Assembly: GCA_024397955.1 (NCBI GenBank)
Contig: CP073744.1
Coordinates: forward strand, 744,001-808,000
Length of the DNA: 64,000 nucleotides
Source: a bacterium SCSIO 12696
GTDB lineage: Bacteria; Pseudomonadota; Gammaproteobacteria; Pseudomonadales; Porticoccaceae
Direction: 5' to 3'
Under the pieces are notes generated by a model. That model saw only the letters and a list, made by a program, of their open reading frames with translations. It searched no databases and was not told the DNA's origin. The translations under genes were made by a program, and so were the position numbers. How positions within the stretch are numbered: position 1 is the stretch's first letter; each line of letters begins with the position of its first letter. Of the stretch, positions 37,735-46,210 are shown piece by piece.

Positions 37735-39059
37735 AGCCTTTGCTGCACTCCCTGGCTGGCCGTTTTGTACTGGCTTCCGTGATCTTGCTGCCGGTTTTTT
37801 TGGGGCTCAGCGGTCTGGCCCTTGAGCGCAGTTTTCAGCGCAGCCAGCAGGCCGCCTTGCAGGAGCAATTAAAGAGTTACGTGTACCTGTTGATGGGCGC
37901 TGCAGAGTTGGACGCAGACCAGCTGTGGATGCCAGAACAACTTACAGAGCCTCGCTTTAATCAACTGCATTCCGGGCTGGTGGCCTATATTACCGATGCC
38001 GAACAACTGCTGTGGCAGTCTGCTTCCTCTCTGGATATTGCCATTCAAACAGACGAAGCTGCCCTACTCACCGGCCAACAGAATTTTCAACCGATAGCCA
38101 TTAGCAACCTGCCCTACCACCGCTTTTACTACGATGTCAGCTGGCAACAGGAATCTGGCAGTAACCGCCTGTTGAGATTTGCCGTGGCCCAGCACAGCAG
38201 TGCGCTGGACGCACAGCGTCTGAGTTTTCGGCAGCAGCTGTGGCAGTGGCTGGGGGGGCTTGGGGTGTTCCTGCTGATTGCCCAGTTGTGCATTATGCGC
38301 TGGGGGTTGCGCCCATTGGATCGGGTGGCCGCTGATCTGGCCGCCATAGAGAGCGGCCAGAAACAGCAATTGGCAGGCCGCTACCCACGGGAAATTACAG
38401 CAGTTACCGATAACCTCAATCGCGTCTTGAACAGCGAGCGGCAGCAACGGGAACGCTATCGAAACACCATGGCCGACCTGGCCCACAGTTTAAAAACCCC
38501 ATTGGCAGTGATTCGCGGCCAGCTGTCAACAAGTGCCAAGGACGATGACATCAATCAGCAAGTGGAACGCATGGACCAGATTGTTCAGCACCAATTGCAA
38601 CGTGCCGTGGGCGGCAGCAATGCCAACAAGAACAGCACCCCAGTGGCACCCGCAGTGGAAAAACTGGCCCGCACACTGGGCAAAATATATCGAGACAATG
38701 GCGTAACAATTACCACCGCAGTCGACGCCAACTGCGAATTTAACGGCGATGATGGGGACTTGCTGGAGTTACTGGGCAACCTGTTGGACAACAGCTGCAA
38801 ATACGGCGCAGGCCAGGTTGAAATCAGTGGCCACATGGTTGCTGAGCAGCTGGAATTGATTATCGATGACAACGGTCCCGGTATACCGGACGCCCATCGG
38901 CAAGTGATTTTGCAACGTGGAGCCCGGGCGGATACCGCACAAAACGGCCAGGGTATTGGCCTGGCGGTTGTGGTGGATATCGTTAGTAGCTACAACGGTG
39001 AGCTATTGGTGGAGGAATCCCCACTAGGCGGGGCTCGCTTTCGGGTGGTATTACCTTAG
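37731..39059 (+). CDS. Sensor histidine kinase (PhoQ-like)
   Basis: A 442-residue kinase starting at GTG 37731. TM1 is about 12-30 and TM2 about 173-190, with a periplasmic domain of some 140 residues between them. A HAMP-like region (RPLDRVAADLAAIESGQ) leads to the H-box MADLAHSLKTPLAVIRG with His252. The N-box (LLGNLLDNSCKYG) and G-boxes (IIDDNGPGIP, NGQGIGLAVV) are intact. It pairs with the adjacent regulator through a 4-bp overlap. It is similar in layout to PhoQ; acidic residues in the sensor domain would suit divalent cations, but the ligand is unknown. Confidence 0.92.
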   Translation: MKPLLHSLAGRFVLASVILLPVFLGLSGLALERSFQRSQQAALQEQLKSYVYLLMGAAELDADQLWMPEQLTEPRFNQLHSGLVAYITDAEQLLWQSASSLDIAIQTDEAALLTGQQNFQPIAISNLPYHRFYYDVSWQQESGSNRLLRFAVAQHSSALDAQRLSFRQQLWQWLGGLGVFLLIAQLCIMRWGLRPLDRVAADLAAIESGQKQQLAGRYPREITAVTDNLNRVLNSERQQRERYRNTMADLAHSLKTPLAVIRGQLSTSAKDDDINQQVERMDQIVQHQLQRAVGGSNANKNSTPVAPAVEKLARTLGKIYRDNGVTITTAVDANCEFNGDDGDLLELLGNLLDNSCKYGAGQVEISGHMVAEQLELIIDDNGPGIPDAHRQVILQRGARADTAQNGQGIGLAVVVDIVSSYNGELLVEESPLGGARFRVVLP

Positions 39060-39086
39060 GGTCTGTTGACACTAATACCAACAGCG

Positions 39087-39731
39087 CTAGGACGCCCGCA
39101 GAACAAACTCCAGCCGACCATCCAACATCAACACGCCTCGATCAATTTTCAAACTGTGGAGCTGGCGCTCCAGTGACGACTGGCCATGGCAGTGTCTGGG
39201 CAGGTTTTCTCTGGTCAGTGGTTTTGCCAACAGACTGGTGGCAGAACGCACCCCGTAGCTGTACTCCGGCGGTACCTTTTGGCGATCCCGCTGTACGAAG
39301 CCGTGGCCCTTGGTGCCAGAATGAAGATGGGGAGCCAAAGCCATTGCCAGCCCGGCGATGGCTGTTCCATTCATGTAATTAAACAAATCCCAGAACAGGA
39401 TCAGATCTATTGACGAGGTGTCAGGAAGGAACGACAACAGCTCGCTAAAGTATTGCTGATAGTGGTTTTGCTTCTGCTGTTCGGTCAAATCCTCCCCTTC
39501 CGGGATGGGGGCAGGCAGATCTGAAAACAGATCGGCAAAGTGCAGCTGGCAACGGTAGTCCGCAAAAAAGGTAACGGTGTCCGCTACCCCAGGGCCAACA
39601 TCCAATACCGAAAAAGGCCGATCACCGGGGAGTGTTTCGGTCAACCGGGCAAACAGTTGACTCTGCTGCTCAGGCAGCAGAGCCTCACTGTTCGTCGTCG
39701 CTTGAACCCCGGTTTCAGCACGGCGAAACAT
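39087..39731 (-). CDS. Methyltransferase-like hypothetical protein, 214 aa
   Basis: A motif I-like glycine segment (FSVLDVGPGVADTVTFF near 39-55) and LILFWDLFNYMNGTAI near 110-125 suggest a class I SAM-binding fold. The remaining motifs are weak and I do not recognise the family. The C-terminal third (SATSLLAKPLTRENLPRHC) has no assigned feature. It starts 3 bp after the bactofilin gene, in the same direction, so the two are probably co-transcribed. The function is unknown. Confidence 0.68.
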   Translation of the reverse strand: MFRRAETGVQATTNSEALLPEQQSQLFARLTETLPGDRPFSVLDVGPGVADTVTFFADYRCQLHFADLFSDLPAPIPEGEDLTEQQKQNHYQQYFSELLSFLPDTSSIDLILFWDLFNYMNGTAIAGLAMALAPHLHSGTKGHGFVQRDRQKVPPEYSYGVRSATSLLAKPLTRENLPRHCHGQSSLERQLHSLKIDRGVLMLDGRLEFVLRAS

Positions 39732-39734
39732 ACC

Positions 39735-40253
39735 CTAAGAGGCGCTTTTGGCGGCTTCTTCAGGTTTGCTTTTTTCTTTGTGCAAGGGTTTAACCTCAGC
39801 CGCTTTAGGGGCTTCCGCTACCGCATTGCTGCCCGGGTCCATATCGATGCTGCCTTTGAACTTGGCACCGTCTTCAAGGGTGACTCGCGGAGCGACAATA
39901 TTGCCGCGCACATTGCCGGTTTTGGAAACGGTGACTTTTTCGTGGCCTGAAATATCGCCCTGCACTTCGCCATCAATGCGTACGGTTTTGGCGGTGATGT
40001 CAGCTTTCACCGTGCCACTGCTACCCACCGACAGTTCGTGGGCACTGAGGTCGATGGTGCCATCCACTTTGCCATCGATAACCAGGTTTTCACCACCGCT
40101 GATATCGCCCTTGATATGAATAGTGGAACCAATCATGGCACAAGCCCGTGACGGTGACGTCACGCTGGTAGCTGCCAGATCTCCCCGGTCAACCGGGCTT
40201 GCAGGTTTGTACTTGTCGTCGTTTTTCTTGTCGTCGTTTCTTTTATCAAACAT
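39735..40253 (-). CDS. Bactofilin (polymer-forming cytoskeletal protein)
   Basis: A 172-residue bactofilin. The central beta-helix repeats are clear from about 43 to 138: IHIKGDISGGENLVIDGKVDGTI, SVGSSGTVKADITAKTVRIDGEVQGDI, VTVSKTGNVRGNIVAPRVTLEDGAKFKGSIDM. The termini are disordered (DKRNDDKKNDDKYKPASP; EVKPLHKEKSKPEEAAK). Such proteins self-assemble into filaments without nucleotide and often scaffold cell-wall enzymes. It is upstream of the methyltransferase-like gene, with no peptidase gene alongside. Confidence 0.92.
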   Translation of the reverse strand: MFDKRNDDKKNDDKYKPASPVDRGDLAATSVTSPSRACAMIGSTIHIKGDISGGENLVIDGKVDGTIDLSAHELSVGSSGTVKADITAKTVRIDGEVQGDISGHEKVTVSKTGNVRGNIVAPRVTLEDGAKFKGSIDMDPGSNAVAEAPKAAEVKPLHKEKSKPEEAAKSAS

Positions 40254-40398
40254 GGCTATCTCCCGCAGGGTTTGGAAAGGCGCATCATGGTCTTAACGAG
40301 CGCAGCATACCAGTGCCTAAGTCACAGAATAAATAGATACCGGCAATATCTCTGGTTACAATTCGTGCCCCAAAACAGCACCCCGGTCACCCGTCATT

Positions 40399-41406
40399 AT
40401 GCGCCTGTTTCTCGCCCCTATGGAGGGGGTTGTCGACCATCATATGCGCGACTTGATCACCCAGTTGGGAGGGGTTGACCTGTGCGTCACCGAATTTGTT
40501 CGGGTCACTGATGCGGTGCTGCCGGAAAAGGTGTTCAAACGGCTCTGCCCAGAGCTGGCTAATGGCTGCCGCACCCAATCTGGTACACCGGTTCGCATCC
40601 AGTTGCTGGGCAGTGACCCGGAAAAACTGGCTCGCAATGGTGCCAAAGCCGCCCGTATGGGAGCATCCGCCGTTGACCTGAACTTTGGCTGCCCGGCAAA
40701 AACCGTTAATAGCAGCGATGGCGGCGCCACATTGTTGAAAAACCCAAACAGAGTGTACGAAATCGTCAAAGCCGTGCGCGATGCGGTACCTGAACCGGTG
40801 CCGGTTACTGCCAAAATTCGCCTGGGGTTTTCCGATCGCAGCAGCTACCTGGACAACGCCACCGCTGCCTGGCAAGCCGGTGCCAATGAGCTGGCGGTAC
40901 ACGCCCGCTCCAAAGCGGACGGCTACAAGCCTCCGGCTTATTGGGACTACATTGGCCGCATCCGTGAGACGATCGATATTCCCGTGATTGCCAATGGCGA
41001 GATCTGGACTCTGGACGACTACCAGCGCTGCAAACAGCAAACCGGTTGTACCGACTTTATGTTGGGTCGAGGCCTGCTGGCCCGCCCGGATCTGGCCCTG
41101 CAGATCAAACATGTTGAAGCGGGCGAGCCCTATTCACCACTACCCTGGCAGGCGGTTTGCGAATTGCTTTACGGTTTTTACCGGGAAACCGGCGACGCCT
41201 ATCCGGAGCGCTTTCTCGGCAATCGCGCCAAACAGTGGCTGATGTATTTGCAGCGCACCTATCCACAGGCGAGAGCCCTGTTTGAACAAATAAAGCGGCT
41301 GCGGGAGCGCCGGGATTTTGAGACCGCTTTCGCTCAGCAGCTGGAAAACTCTGTTACCATGCCGCCCAACACCAAAACAATAATGCAGCAAGGATTACCA
41401 CCATGA
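40399..41406 (+). CDS. dusC: tRNA-dihydrouridine(16) synthase DusC
   Basis: A flavoenzyme that reduces U16 of tRNAs, 335 residues. The N-terminus MRLFLAPMEGVVDHHMRDLI and the ITEFVRV-like VTEFVRVTDAVLPEKVFKRLCPEL resemble E. coli DusC closely. GASAVDLNFGCPAKTVNSSDGGA contains the catalytic Cys. ELAVHARSKADGYKPPAYWDYIGRI and IPVIANGEIW form the FMN-binding region. The C-terminal helical tRNA-binding domain is full length. Its stop overlaps the next gene start by 4 bp (ATGA). Confidence 0.94.
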   Translation: MRLFLAPMEGVVDHHMRDLITQLGGVDLCVTEFVRVTDAVLPEKVFKRLCPELANGCRTQSGTPVRIQLLGSDPEKLARNGAKAARMGASAVDLNFGCPAKTVNSSDGGATLLKNPNRVYEIVKAVRDAVPEPVPVTAKIRLGFSDRSSYLDNATAAWQAGANELAVHARSKADGYKPPAYWDYIGRIRETIDIPVIANGEIWTLDDYQRCKQQTGCTDFMLGRGLLARPDLALQIKHVEAGEPYSPLPWQAVCELLYGFYRETGDAYPERFLGNRAKQWLMYLQRTYPQARALFEQIKRLRERRDFETAFAQQLENSVTMPPNTKTIMQQGLPP

Positions 41407-41882
41407 CTGACAACCCCTACTCCACTCCGCAAGCGGATACTTCTGGCCCTCACTCCCATCAAAGCGTCAACCAGCAGCTGATAGAAAAACTGTCCGGCAC
41501 CCGCCCATGGGTGATGTTGATTGCGGTGATGTTGTACATCTCTGCGGGTTTTATGGTGCTCGCCGGCGTGGTGATGATGGTCGCGGGCACCGCCATTAGT
41601 GGCGCCGCCAATACAGCCGGTGTGATTGGTACTGGCGTTATGGGTTTTATTTATATTGTTTTCGCGTTGTTGTATATCTTCCCTGCGATATACCTATCTC
41701 GTTATGGTTCACGCATTAATGCACTAATTAACAACCCCGATGAAAACAATCTGATCGACGCTATTGAACAGCAACGCAAGTTTTGGAAATTTGCTGGTAT
41801 TGTAACCATTATTATGCTGGCCTTTATGGTATTGGTAGCGATAGCTGCCATTGCTATTCCAATGATGACTACCTTCGGTTAA
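41403..41882 (+). CDS. DUF5362-like membrane protein
   Basis: A 159-residue protein with a polar N-terminus (DNPYSTPQADTSGPHSHQS). Three to four hydrophobic segments follow: PWVMLIAVMLYISAGFMVLAGVVMMVAG, GVMGFIYIVFALLYIFPAIYL and a C-terminal FAGIVTIIMLAFMVLVAIAAIAI. The loop YGSRINALINNPDENNLIDAIEQQRKFWKF before the last segment is typical of a family annotated as DUF5362, as I recall. The function is unknown. It is translationally coupled to dusC, and the ribH-type gene follows after 7 bp. Confidence 0.75.
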   Translation: MTDNPYSTPQADTSGPHSHQSVNQQLIEKLSGTRPWVMLIAVMLYISAGFMVLAGVVMMVAGTAISGAANTAGVIGTGVMGFIYIVFALLYIFPAIYLSRYGSRINALINNPDENNLIDAIEQQRKFWKFAGIVTIIMLAFMVLVAIAAIAIPMMTTFG

Positions 41883-41889
41883 AGCCGTT

Positions 41890-42354
41890 ATGAATCAGAT
41901 TCAAGACATAAAAATCGCCTTTATTCAGGCTGGCTGGCATCGTGACATTGTTCAGCAGAGTTACCTGGCGTTTGCAGACGCACTCAAGCAAAATGGCCTG
42001 GACCCTCAGCAAATTGACATTGTTGATGTACCGGGCAGCCTGGAGATTCCACTGCAAGCCCAGCTGCTGGCAAAAACCGGGAAGTACCATTTAATTGTGG
42101 CTGCCGGGCTGGTGGTTGACGGCGGCATCTATCGCCATGACTTTGTGGCACAAGCGGTGCTGGATGGCATTATGCGGGTACAGCTGGATTGCGAGGTGCC
42201 CATTCTGTCGGTTGTGCTAACGCCCCACCACTTTCAGGAATCAGAAGCCCACCTCAAGTTTTTTTACGATCACTTTTCCATCAAGGGAAAAGAGGCCGCT
42301 ATGGCGGCTATACAAACCTTACAGAACGCCATGGCGCTGAAAGACAACCAGTAA
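41890..42354 (+). CDS. ribH: 6,7-dimethyl-8-ribityllumazine synthase, RibH2 type
   Basis: A 154-residue lumazine synthase, the penultimate step in riboflavin synthesis. It begins IKIAFIQAGWHRDIVQQSYLAF and contains VDVPGSLEIPLQAQLLAKTGKYHLIVAAGLVVDGGIYRHDFVAQAVLDGIMRVQL, followed by VPILSVVLTPHHFQE. These match the RibH2 isozyme of Brucella and rhizobia (W-H-D-I-V and T-P-H-H-F) rather than the usual RibH with its T-x-E-Q motif. No other rib gene lies nearby, so a second, house-keeping ribH is likely elsewhere. It is the last gene of the dusC operon. Confidence 0.88.
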   Translation: MNQIQDIKIAFIQAGWHRDIVQQSYLAFADALKQNGLDPQQIDIVDVPGSLEIPLQAQLLAKTGKYHLIVAAGLVVDGGIYRHDFVAQAVLDGIMRVQLDCEVPILSVVLTPHHFQESEAHLKFFYDHFSIKGKEAAMAAIQTLQNAMALKDNQ

Positions 42355-42363
42355 TTTAGAAAA

Positions 42364-42391
42364 GTTATCCCCGCTTACGCGGGGATAACTA
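42364..42391. terminator. Terminator between ribH and pepN
   Basis: A perfect 12-bp stem, AGTTATCCCCGC paired with GCGGGGATAACT around loop TTAC. On the minus strand it is followed by TTTTCT, so it best serves pepN. It can also end the convergent dusC-ribH operon. Confidence 0.8.
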
Positions 42392-42407
42392 AGCTTCTCA
42401 GTAAATG

Positions 42408-45059
42408 TCACTTCAAGCTTTTTGACACCACTTCGTAAACGTCTTTCGACAACCCTTCAACAGCCATAATTCGCGCCAGCTGTTCACGCATCAGCTGTTG
42501 GCGTTGGGGAATTTGCTTTTGCCACTTGCTCAGTGGCGACATCAAACGAGCGGCAATTTGCGGGTTTAACGAATCAAGCTCAATAATGGCATCGGCCAAC
42601 AACTGATAACCCGAGCCATCTGTGCGATGAAACTGGCTGTGATTGTTGGCGCAGAACGCCCCTATCAGCGAGCGCACTTTATTGGGATTCTTGAGATCGA
42701 ATGCGGGATGCTGCATCAATGCCTGCACTCGCTCAACACCACCGGCTTGTGGGGCCATCGCCTGAATAGCAAACCATTGATTCACCACCAGCGCTTCATG
42801 CTGCCATTGATTGTAGAACGCCGGTATCAATTCCCCAGCCTGCTGCTTTGCGGCAGCATTGTCAGAACCGACCAACAGAGACAGCGCCGCACTGCGGTCG
42901 GTCATATTGGTGGCCAGGTCGTACTGGCGACGAGCCAACTCAACCGCGGTATCATCCGCCAACATCAAATAACCCAGTGCGGTATTTTTCAAGCTGCGCT
43001 TGGCAATTTGCTCGGCACTGGGCTGGTAGGCGTCTTCAACCTGATTGTTGTGGTAAGCAGCACGAAATTCATCGCTTAGCTGGTTGGCCAATTGTTGGCG
43101 AACAAACTCACGGGCAGCGTGAATTTCGTCCACATAAATCACATCCGCTTCTTCTGCCAAGTACGCTTCCGACGGCAGTTTCAGCATCAGCGCCACCATC
43201 GCTGGATCCAGCGTGGTATCGGTGAGTACTGTTCGACAGGCCTCCACCAGGCGGCCATCCAGCACCATAGGCTGGCCATCCAGCTGCGCTTGAACCAGTT
43301 CTTCCAAAATGTCTGTGGCCAATTTCTGGCAGGCATCCCAACGATTAAAGCCGTCGCTATCGCGGCTCATCAGGAAGGTCAGATCGTCTCGGCTGTGCGG
43401 GAAATCCAACTTAATCGGTGCAGAAAAATCTCGGAGCAACGATGGCGTTGGTGGTTCGGCCACCCGCTCGAAGACAACACTCTGCTCGCGCTCAGTGATT
43501 TCCAACACCAGCTCCGTGGTGTTTTCCGTTTGCTCAACCCCCTGTAATTTAAGGGGCAGATCGCCCTGCTCTCCCACCAGGCCAACACGTACTGGAATCA
43601 GGAACGGTGCTTTTTCGGTCGCTTCCGGCGTCGCCGGGCAGCTTTGAGTAAACTCCAGTCGATAGGTCTGGGCCTCTGCATCGTAGTGCCCGGTGACGTC
43701 CACCCGTGGCGTACCTGCCTGGCTGTACCAACGTTTGAACTGAGTCAGATCACGACCAGATACTTGCGCCATACACTGGGCAAAATCGTCGATAGTGGCC
43801 GCCTCGCCATCGTGGCGCTCAAAATACAGGTCTGTGGCTTCGCGAAACTTTTCCGGCCCCAGCAGGGTGTGATACATGCGCACCACTTCGCAGCCTTTTT
43901 CGTAAACAGTGAGCGTGTAGAAGTTGGAAATTTCAATAAAGCTGGCAGGTTGCACCGGATGAGCCATGGGGCCTGCGTCTTCAGAAAACTGGGCGGTGCG
44001 CAGCAAGCTGGCATCTTCTACCCGCTTTACGACCCTTGAGCCCATATCCGCGGAAAACTCCGCATCCCGAAATACGGTAAAGCCTTCTTTAAGGCTGAGC
44101 TGGAACCAGTCCCGGCACGTCACCCGGTTGCCCGACCAGTTGTGAAAATACTCGTGGGCAACAATGGCCTCTACCCGCTGGAAAGCCGCGTCCGTCGTGG
44201 TTTCGGTTTTTGCCAACACCGCAGAAGTGTTAAAAATATTCAGCCCTTTGTTTTCCATAGCGCCCATATTGAAGGCGTCTACGGCAACGATCATAAAGAT
44301 ATCCAGGTCGTACTCGCGACCGTAGACTTCTTCATCCCAAGCCATGGATTTTTTCAGGGAGCGCATGGCGTGGTCGCATTTATCGATGTCTTTTTCTTCC
44401 ACAAAAATGCGCAGCTCGATCTCGCGGCCACTGATGGTGGTAAAGCTGTCTTCAATAAACTCCAGATCACCGGCTACCAACGCAAACAAGTAACTGGGTT
44501 TTTTAAATGGGTCGTGCCAGGTGACAAAGTGACGGCCACTGTCCAGTTCGCCGCTGTCGATGGGGTTGCCGTTACTGAGCAGCACCGGGCAACGGGTTTT
44601 ATCCGCCACCACCGTGGTGGTGTACTCACTCATCACATCCGGCCGGTCCAGGTAATAGGTAATTTTGCGAAACCCTTCTGCTTCGCACTGGGTGCAGAAC
44701 ATACCGCCGGATTTGTACAAACCTTCCAGGGAAGTGTTTTCCTGGGGTTTGATAAACACCAAGGATTCCAGCACAAACTCTGCGGGAACCTGTTTAATGG
44801 TCAGGCTTTCTCGATCCGCGTCGTACTCATCCACTTCTAAAGCACGGCCATCGACTTTTAACTCGCGCAACTCCAGCTCAATACCGTGCAACACCAGCTC
44901 GGTACTTTCACCGACGTGGCTGTTGCGGCGCATGGTCAGCTTGGCAGCCACAGTGGCGCCCTCTTCCAGTAACTCCACACGCAGCTCGGTGCGATCAATG
45001 GCATAACTGGGCGGCTGGTAGTCTTTCAGGTAAATGGTTTTGGGTTGTGCGTCTTTCAT
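42408..45059 (-). CDS. pepN: Aminopeptidase N
   Basis: A broad-specificity M1 zinc aminopeptidase of 883 residues. Landmarks are the N-terminal beta domain, the substrate-anchor motif GAMENKGLNIFN, the zinc motif VAHEYFHNWSGNRVTCRDW followed by LKEGFTVFRD with the third zinc ligand Glu, and TVYEKGCEVVRMYHTLLG with the catalytic Tyr region. The C-terminal helical domain (DUF3458-type) is complete. Its length equals that of proteobacterial PepN. It heads a block of minus-strand genes; the DUF2797 gene lies 22 bp upstream in the same direction. Confidence 0.97.
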   Translation of the reverse strand: MKDAQPKTIYLKDYQPPSYAIDRTELRVELLEEGATVAAKLTMRRNSHVGESTELVLHGIELELRELKVDGRALEVDEYDADRESLTIKQVPAEFVLESLVFIKPQENTSLEGLYKSGGMFCTQCEAEGFRKITYYLDRPDVMSEYTTTVVADKTRCPVLLSNGNPIDSGELDSGRHFVTWHDPFKKPSYLFALVAGDLEFIEDSFTTISGREIELRIFVEEKDIDKCDHAMRSLKKSMAWDEEVYGREYDLDIFMIVAVDAFNMGAMENKGLNIFNTSAVLAKTETTTDAAFQRVEAIVAHEYFHNWSGNRVTCRDWFQLSLKEGFTVFRDAEFSADMGSRVVKRVEDASLLRTAQFSEDAGPMAHPVQPASFIEISNFYTLTVYEKGCEVVRMYHTLLGPEKFREATDLYFERHDGEAATIDDFAQCMAQVSGRDLTQFKRWYSQAGTPRVDVTGHYDAEAQTYRLEFTQSCPATPEATEKAPFLIPVRVGLVGEQGDLPLKLQGVEQTENTTELVLEITEREQSVVFERVAEPPTPSLLRDFSAPIKLDFPHSRDDLTFLMSRDSDGFNRWDACQKLATDILEELVQAQLDGQPMVLDGRLVEACRTVLTDTTLDPAMVALMLKLPSEAYLAEEADVIYVDEIHAAREFVRQQLANQLSDEFRAAYHNNQVEDAYQPSAEQIAKRSLKNTALGYLMLADDTAVELARRQYDLATNMTDRSAALSLLVGSDNAAAKQQAGELIPAFYNQWQHEALVVNQWFAIQAMAPQAGGVERVQALMQHPAFDLKNPNKVRSLIGAFCANNHSQFHRTDGSGYQLLADAIIELDSLNPQIAARLMSPLSKWQKQIPQRQQLMREQLARIMAVEGLSKDVYEVVSKSLK

Positions 45060-45081
45060 GAATAATCTCTTGACGATACCT

Positions 45082-45909
45082 TTAATACTCGACGGTAACG
45101 TTATAAGCGGTAAATTTACGAATGTTGATCACACCGGAATCGAACATCAAATATTGACCTTTGATGCCCATCAATTTGCCTTCTACCACTGGCGTTTTAT
45201 CGAAGTTAAAACTGGTGACTTTGGTGGGGTATTCAATCACCGGATAATCGATATCCACGGGGTCGGCCTCTATGGGCTGGATGGCATTAAGGCCAAAACG
45301 CTCCGTCAGTTGATCCAATTCTTTCTGGCACAGATCAAACAGTTCGTCGCGCTTGGCTGGCAGGTCTACGGGTACCACATCATTTTTCAGCATCGCCCGC
45401 CAATTGGTCTTATCGGCCACATGCTGGCGCAGGCAGTCTTCCACAAGGCCCGATTGCTGCCGGGTAGCCACTCGCAATATGGGCAGTGCCTGTACCGCGC
45501 CCTGGTCGATCCAGCGAGTGGGCACTTGGTTGACCCGGGTAATACCGACTTTAATCCCGGATGAGTTTGCCAGGTAGACAATATGGTCGGTCATGCAAAA
45601 TTGCTCGCCCCACTCCGGCTCCCGGCAGGTGCCCTGATGGTAGTGGCATTTTTCCGGGCTGATAATGCAACTGTCGCACTGAGCCAAGCGAGAAAAACAG
45701 GGGTAGCAATACCCCTGGTTAAAGCTTTTTTTGGTTTTTCGGCCGCAGTGGTTACAGTGGATTTCGCCCTGATATTCCAGTCGCAGGTGTTCGCCAACCA
45801 GGCTATTGAGATCTATTCGTTGGTCATCCAGTGGCAGCTGATAATTCACACGATCAGCGAGCTCGACCACCATTTTTTTCAAGTGGCCACTATAGGAATT
45901 TTCAGCCAT
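45082..45909 (-). CDS. DUF2797 family protein with cysteine-rich and GIY-YIG-like parts
   Basis: 275 residues. A cysteine cluster near 57-95 (CNHCGRKTKKSFNQGYCYPCF, CDSCIISPEKCHYHQGTC) suggests two zinc sites. It is followed by HIVYLANSSGIKVGITRVNQVPTRWIDQGA, which looks like the strand-turn-strand core of a GIY-YIG fold (Y...K-V-G-I-T-R). The C-terminal beta-rich part ends GIKGQYLMFDSGVINIRKF. DUF2797 has no function known to me; a nucleic-acid-related role is inference from the GIY-YIG resemblance. It starts right next to the DUF1315 gene. Confidence 0.8.
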   Translation of the reverse strand: MAENSYSGHLKKMVVELADRVNYQLPLDDQRIDLNSLVGEHLRLEYQGEIHCNHCGRKTKKSFNQGYCYPCFSRLAQCDSCIISPEKCHYHQGTCREPEWGEQFCMTDHIVYLANSSGIKVGITRVNQVPTRWIDQGAVQALPILRVATRQQSGLVEDCLRQHVADKTNWRAMLKNDVVPVDLPAKRDELFDLCQKELDQLTERFGLNAIQPIEADPVDIDYPVIEYPTKVTSFNFDKTPVVEGKLMGIKGQYLMFDSGVINIRKFTAYNVTVEY

Positions 45910-46173
45910 TTACTGCTTCCACTTAAGTGCTTCGATGGCATCCAATGACAGGTCGGTTTCACAGTCAGTGGGTTTGGGAGGAACATAGCCGCTGCGCTTT
46001 TCCGGTGGCAAGTGTTTGTGCTCATAGGCAATAACCGCCTGCATGCACAGCTCCCGCTGCTCCGAGGTCAGCGAGTTGCCGTCAGGCCACTTGCCCAGCT
46101 CTACGGCGCGTTTGAGGTTTTGATAAATTTCTGGGCTGAGATTATTGAGCAGCTGTTGGAAGTCCATAAGCAT
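45910..46173 (-). CDS. DUF1315 (YeaC-like) small protein
   Basis: About 87 residues; the start is ATG 46173 or ATG 46167 (MDFQQLLNNLSPEIYQNLKRAVELGKWPDG), with an AGG a few bases upstream. The pattern GKWPDGNSLTSEQRELCMQAVIAYEHKHLPPEKRSGYVPP is typical of DUF1315, a short proteobacterial family without known function. It directly precedes the DUF2797 gene, whose ATG follows its stop without a gap, so the two are surely co-transcribed. Confidence 0.82.
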   Translation of the reverse strand: MLMDFQQLLNNLSPEIYQNLKRAVELGKWPDGNSLTSEQRELCMQAVIAYEHKHLPPEKRSGYVPPKPTDCETDLSLDAIEALKWKQ

Positions 46174-46210
46174 GTGCCTGACTGGAAGAAAATAACGAGC
46201 GCCGATTATA

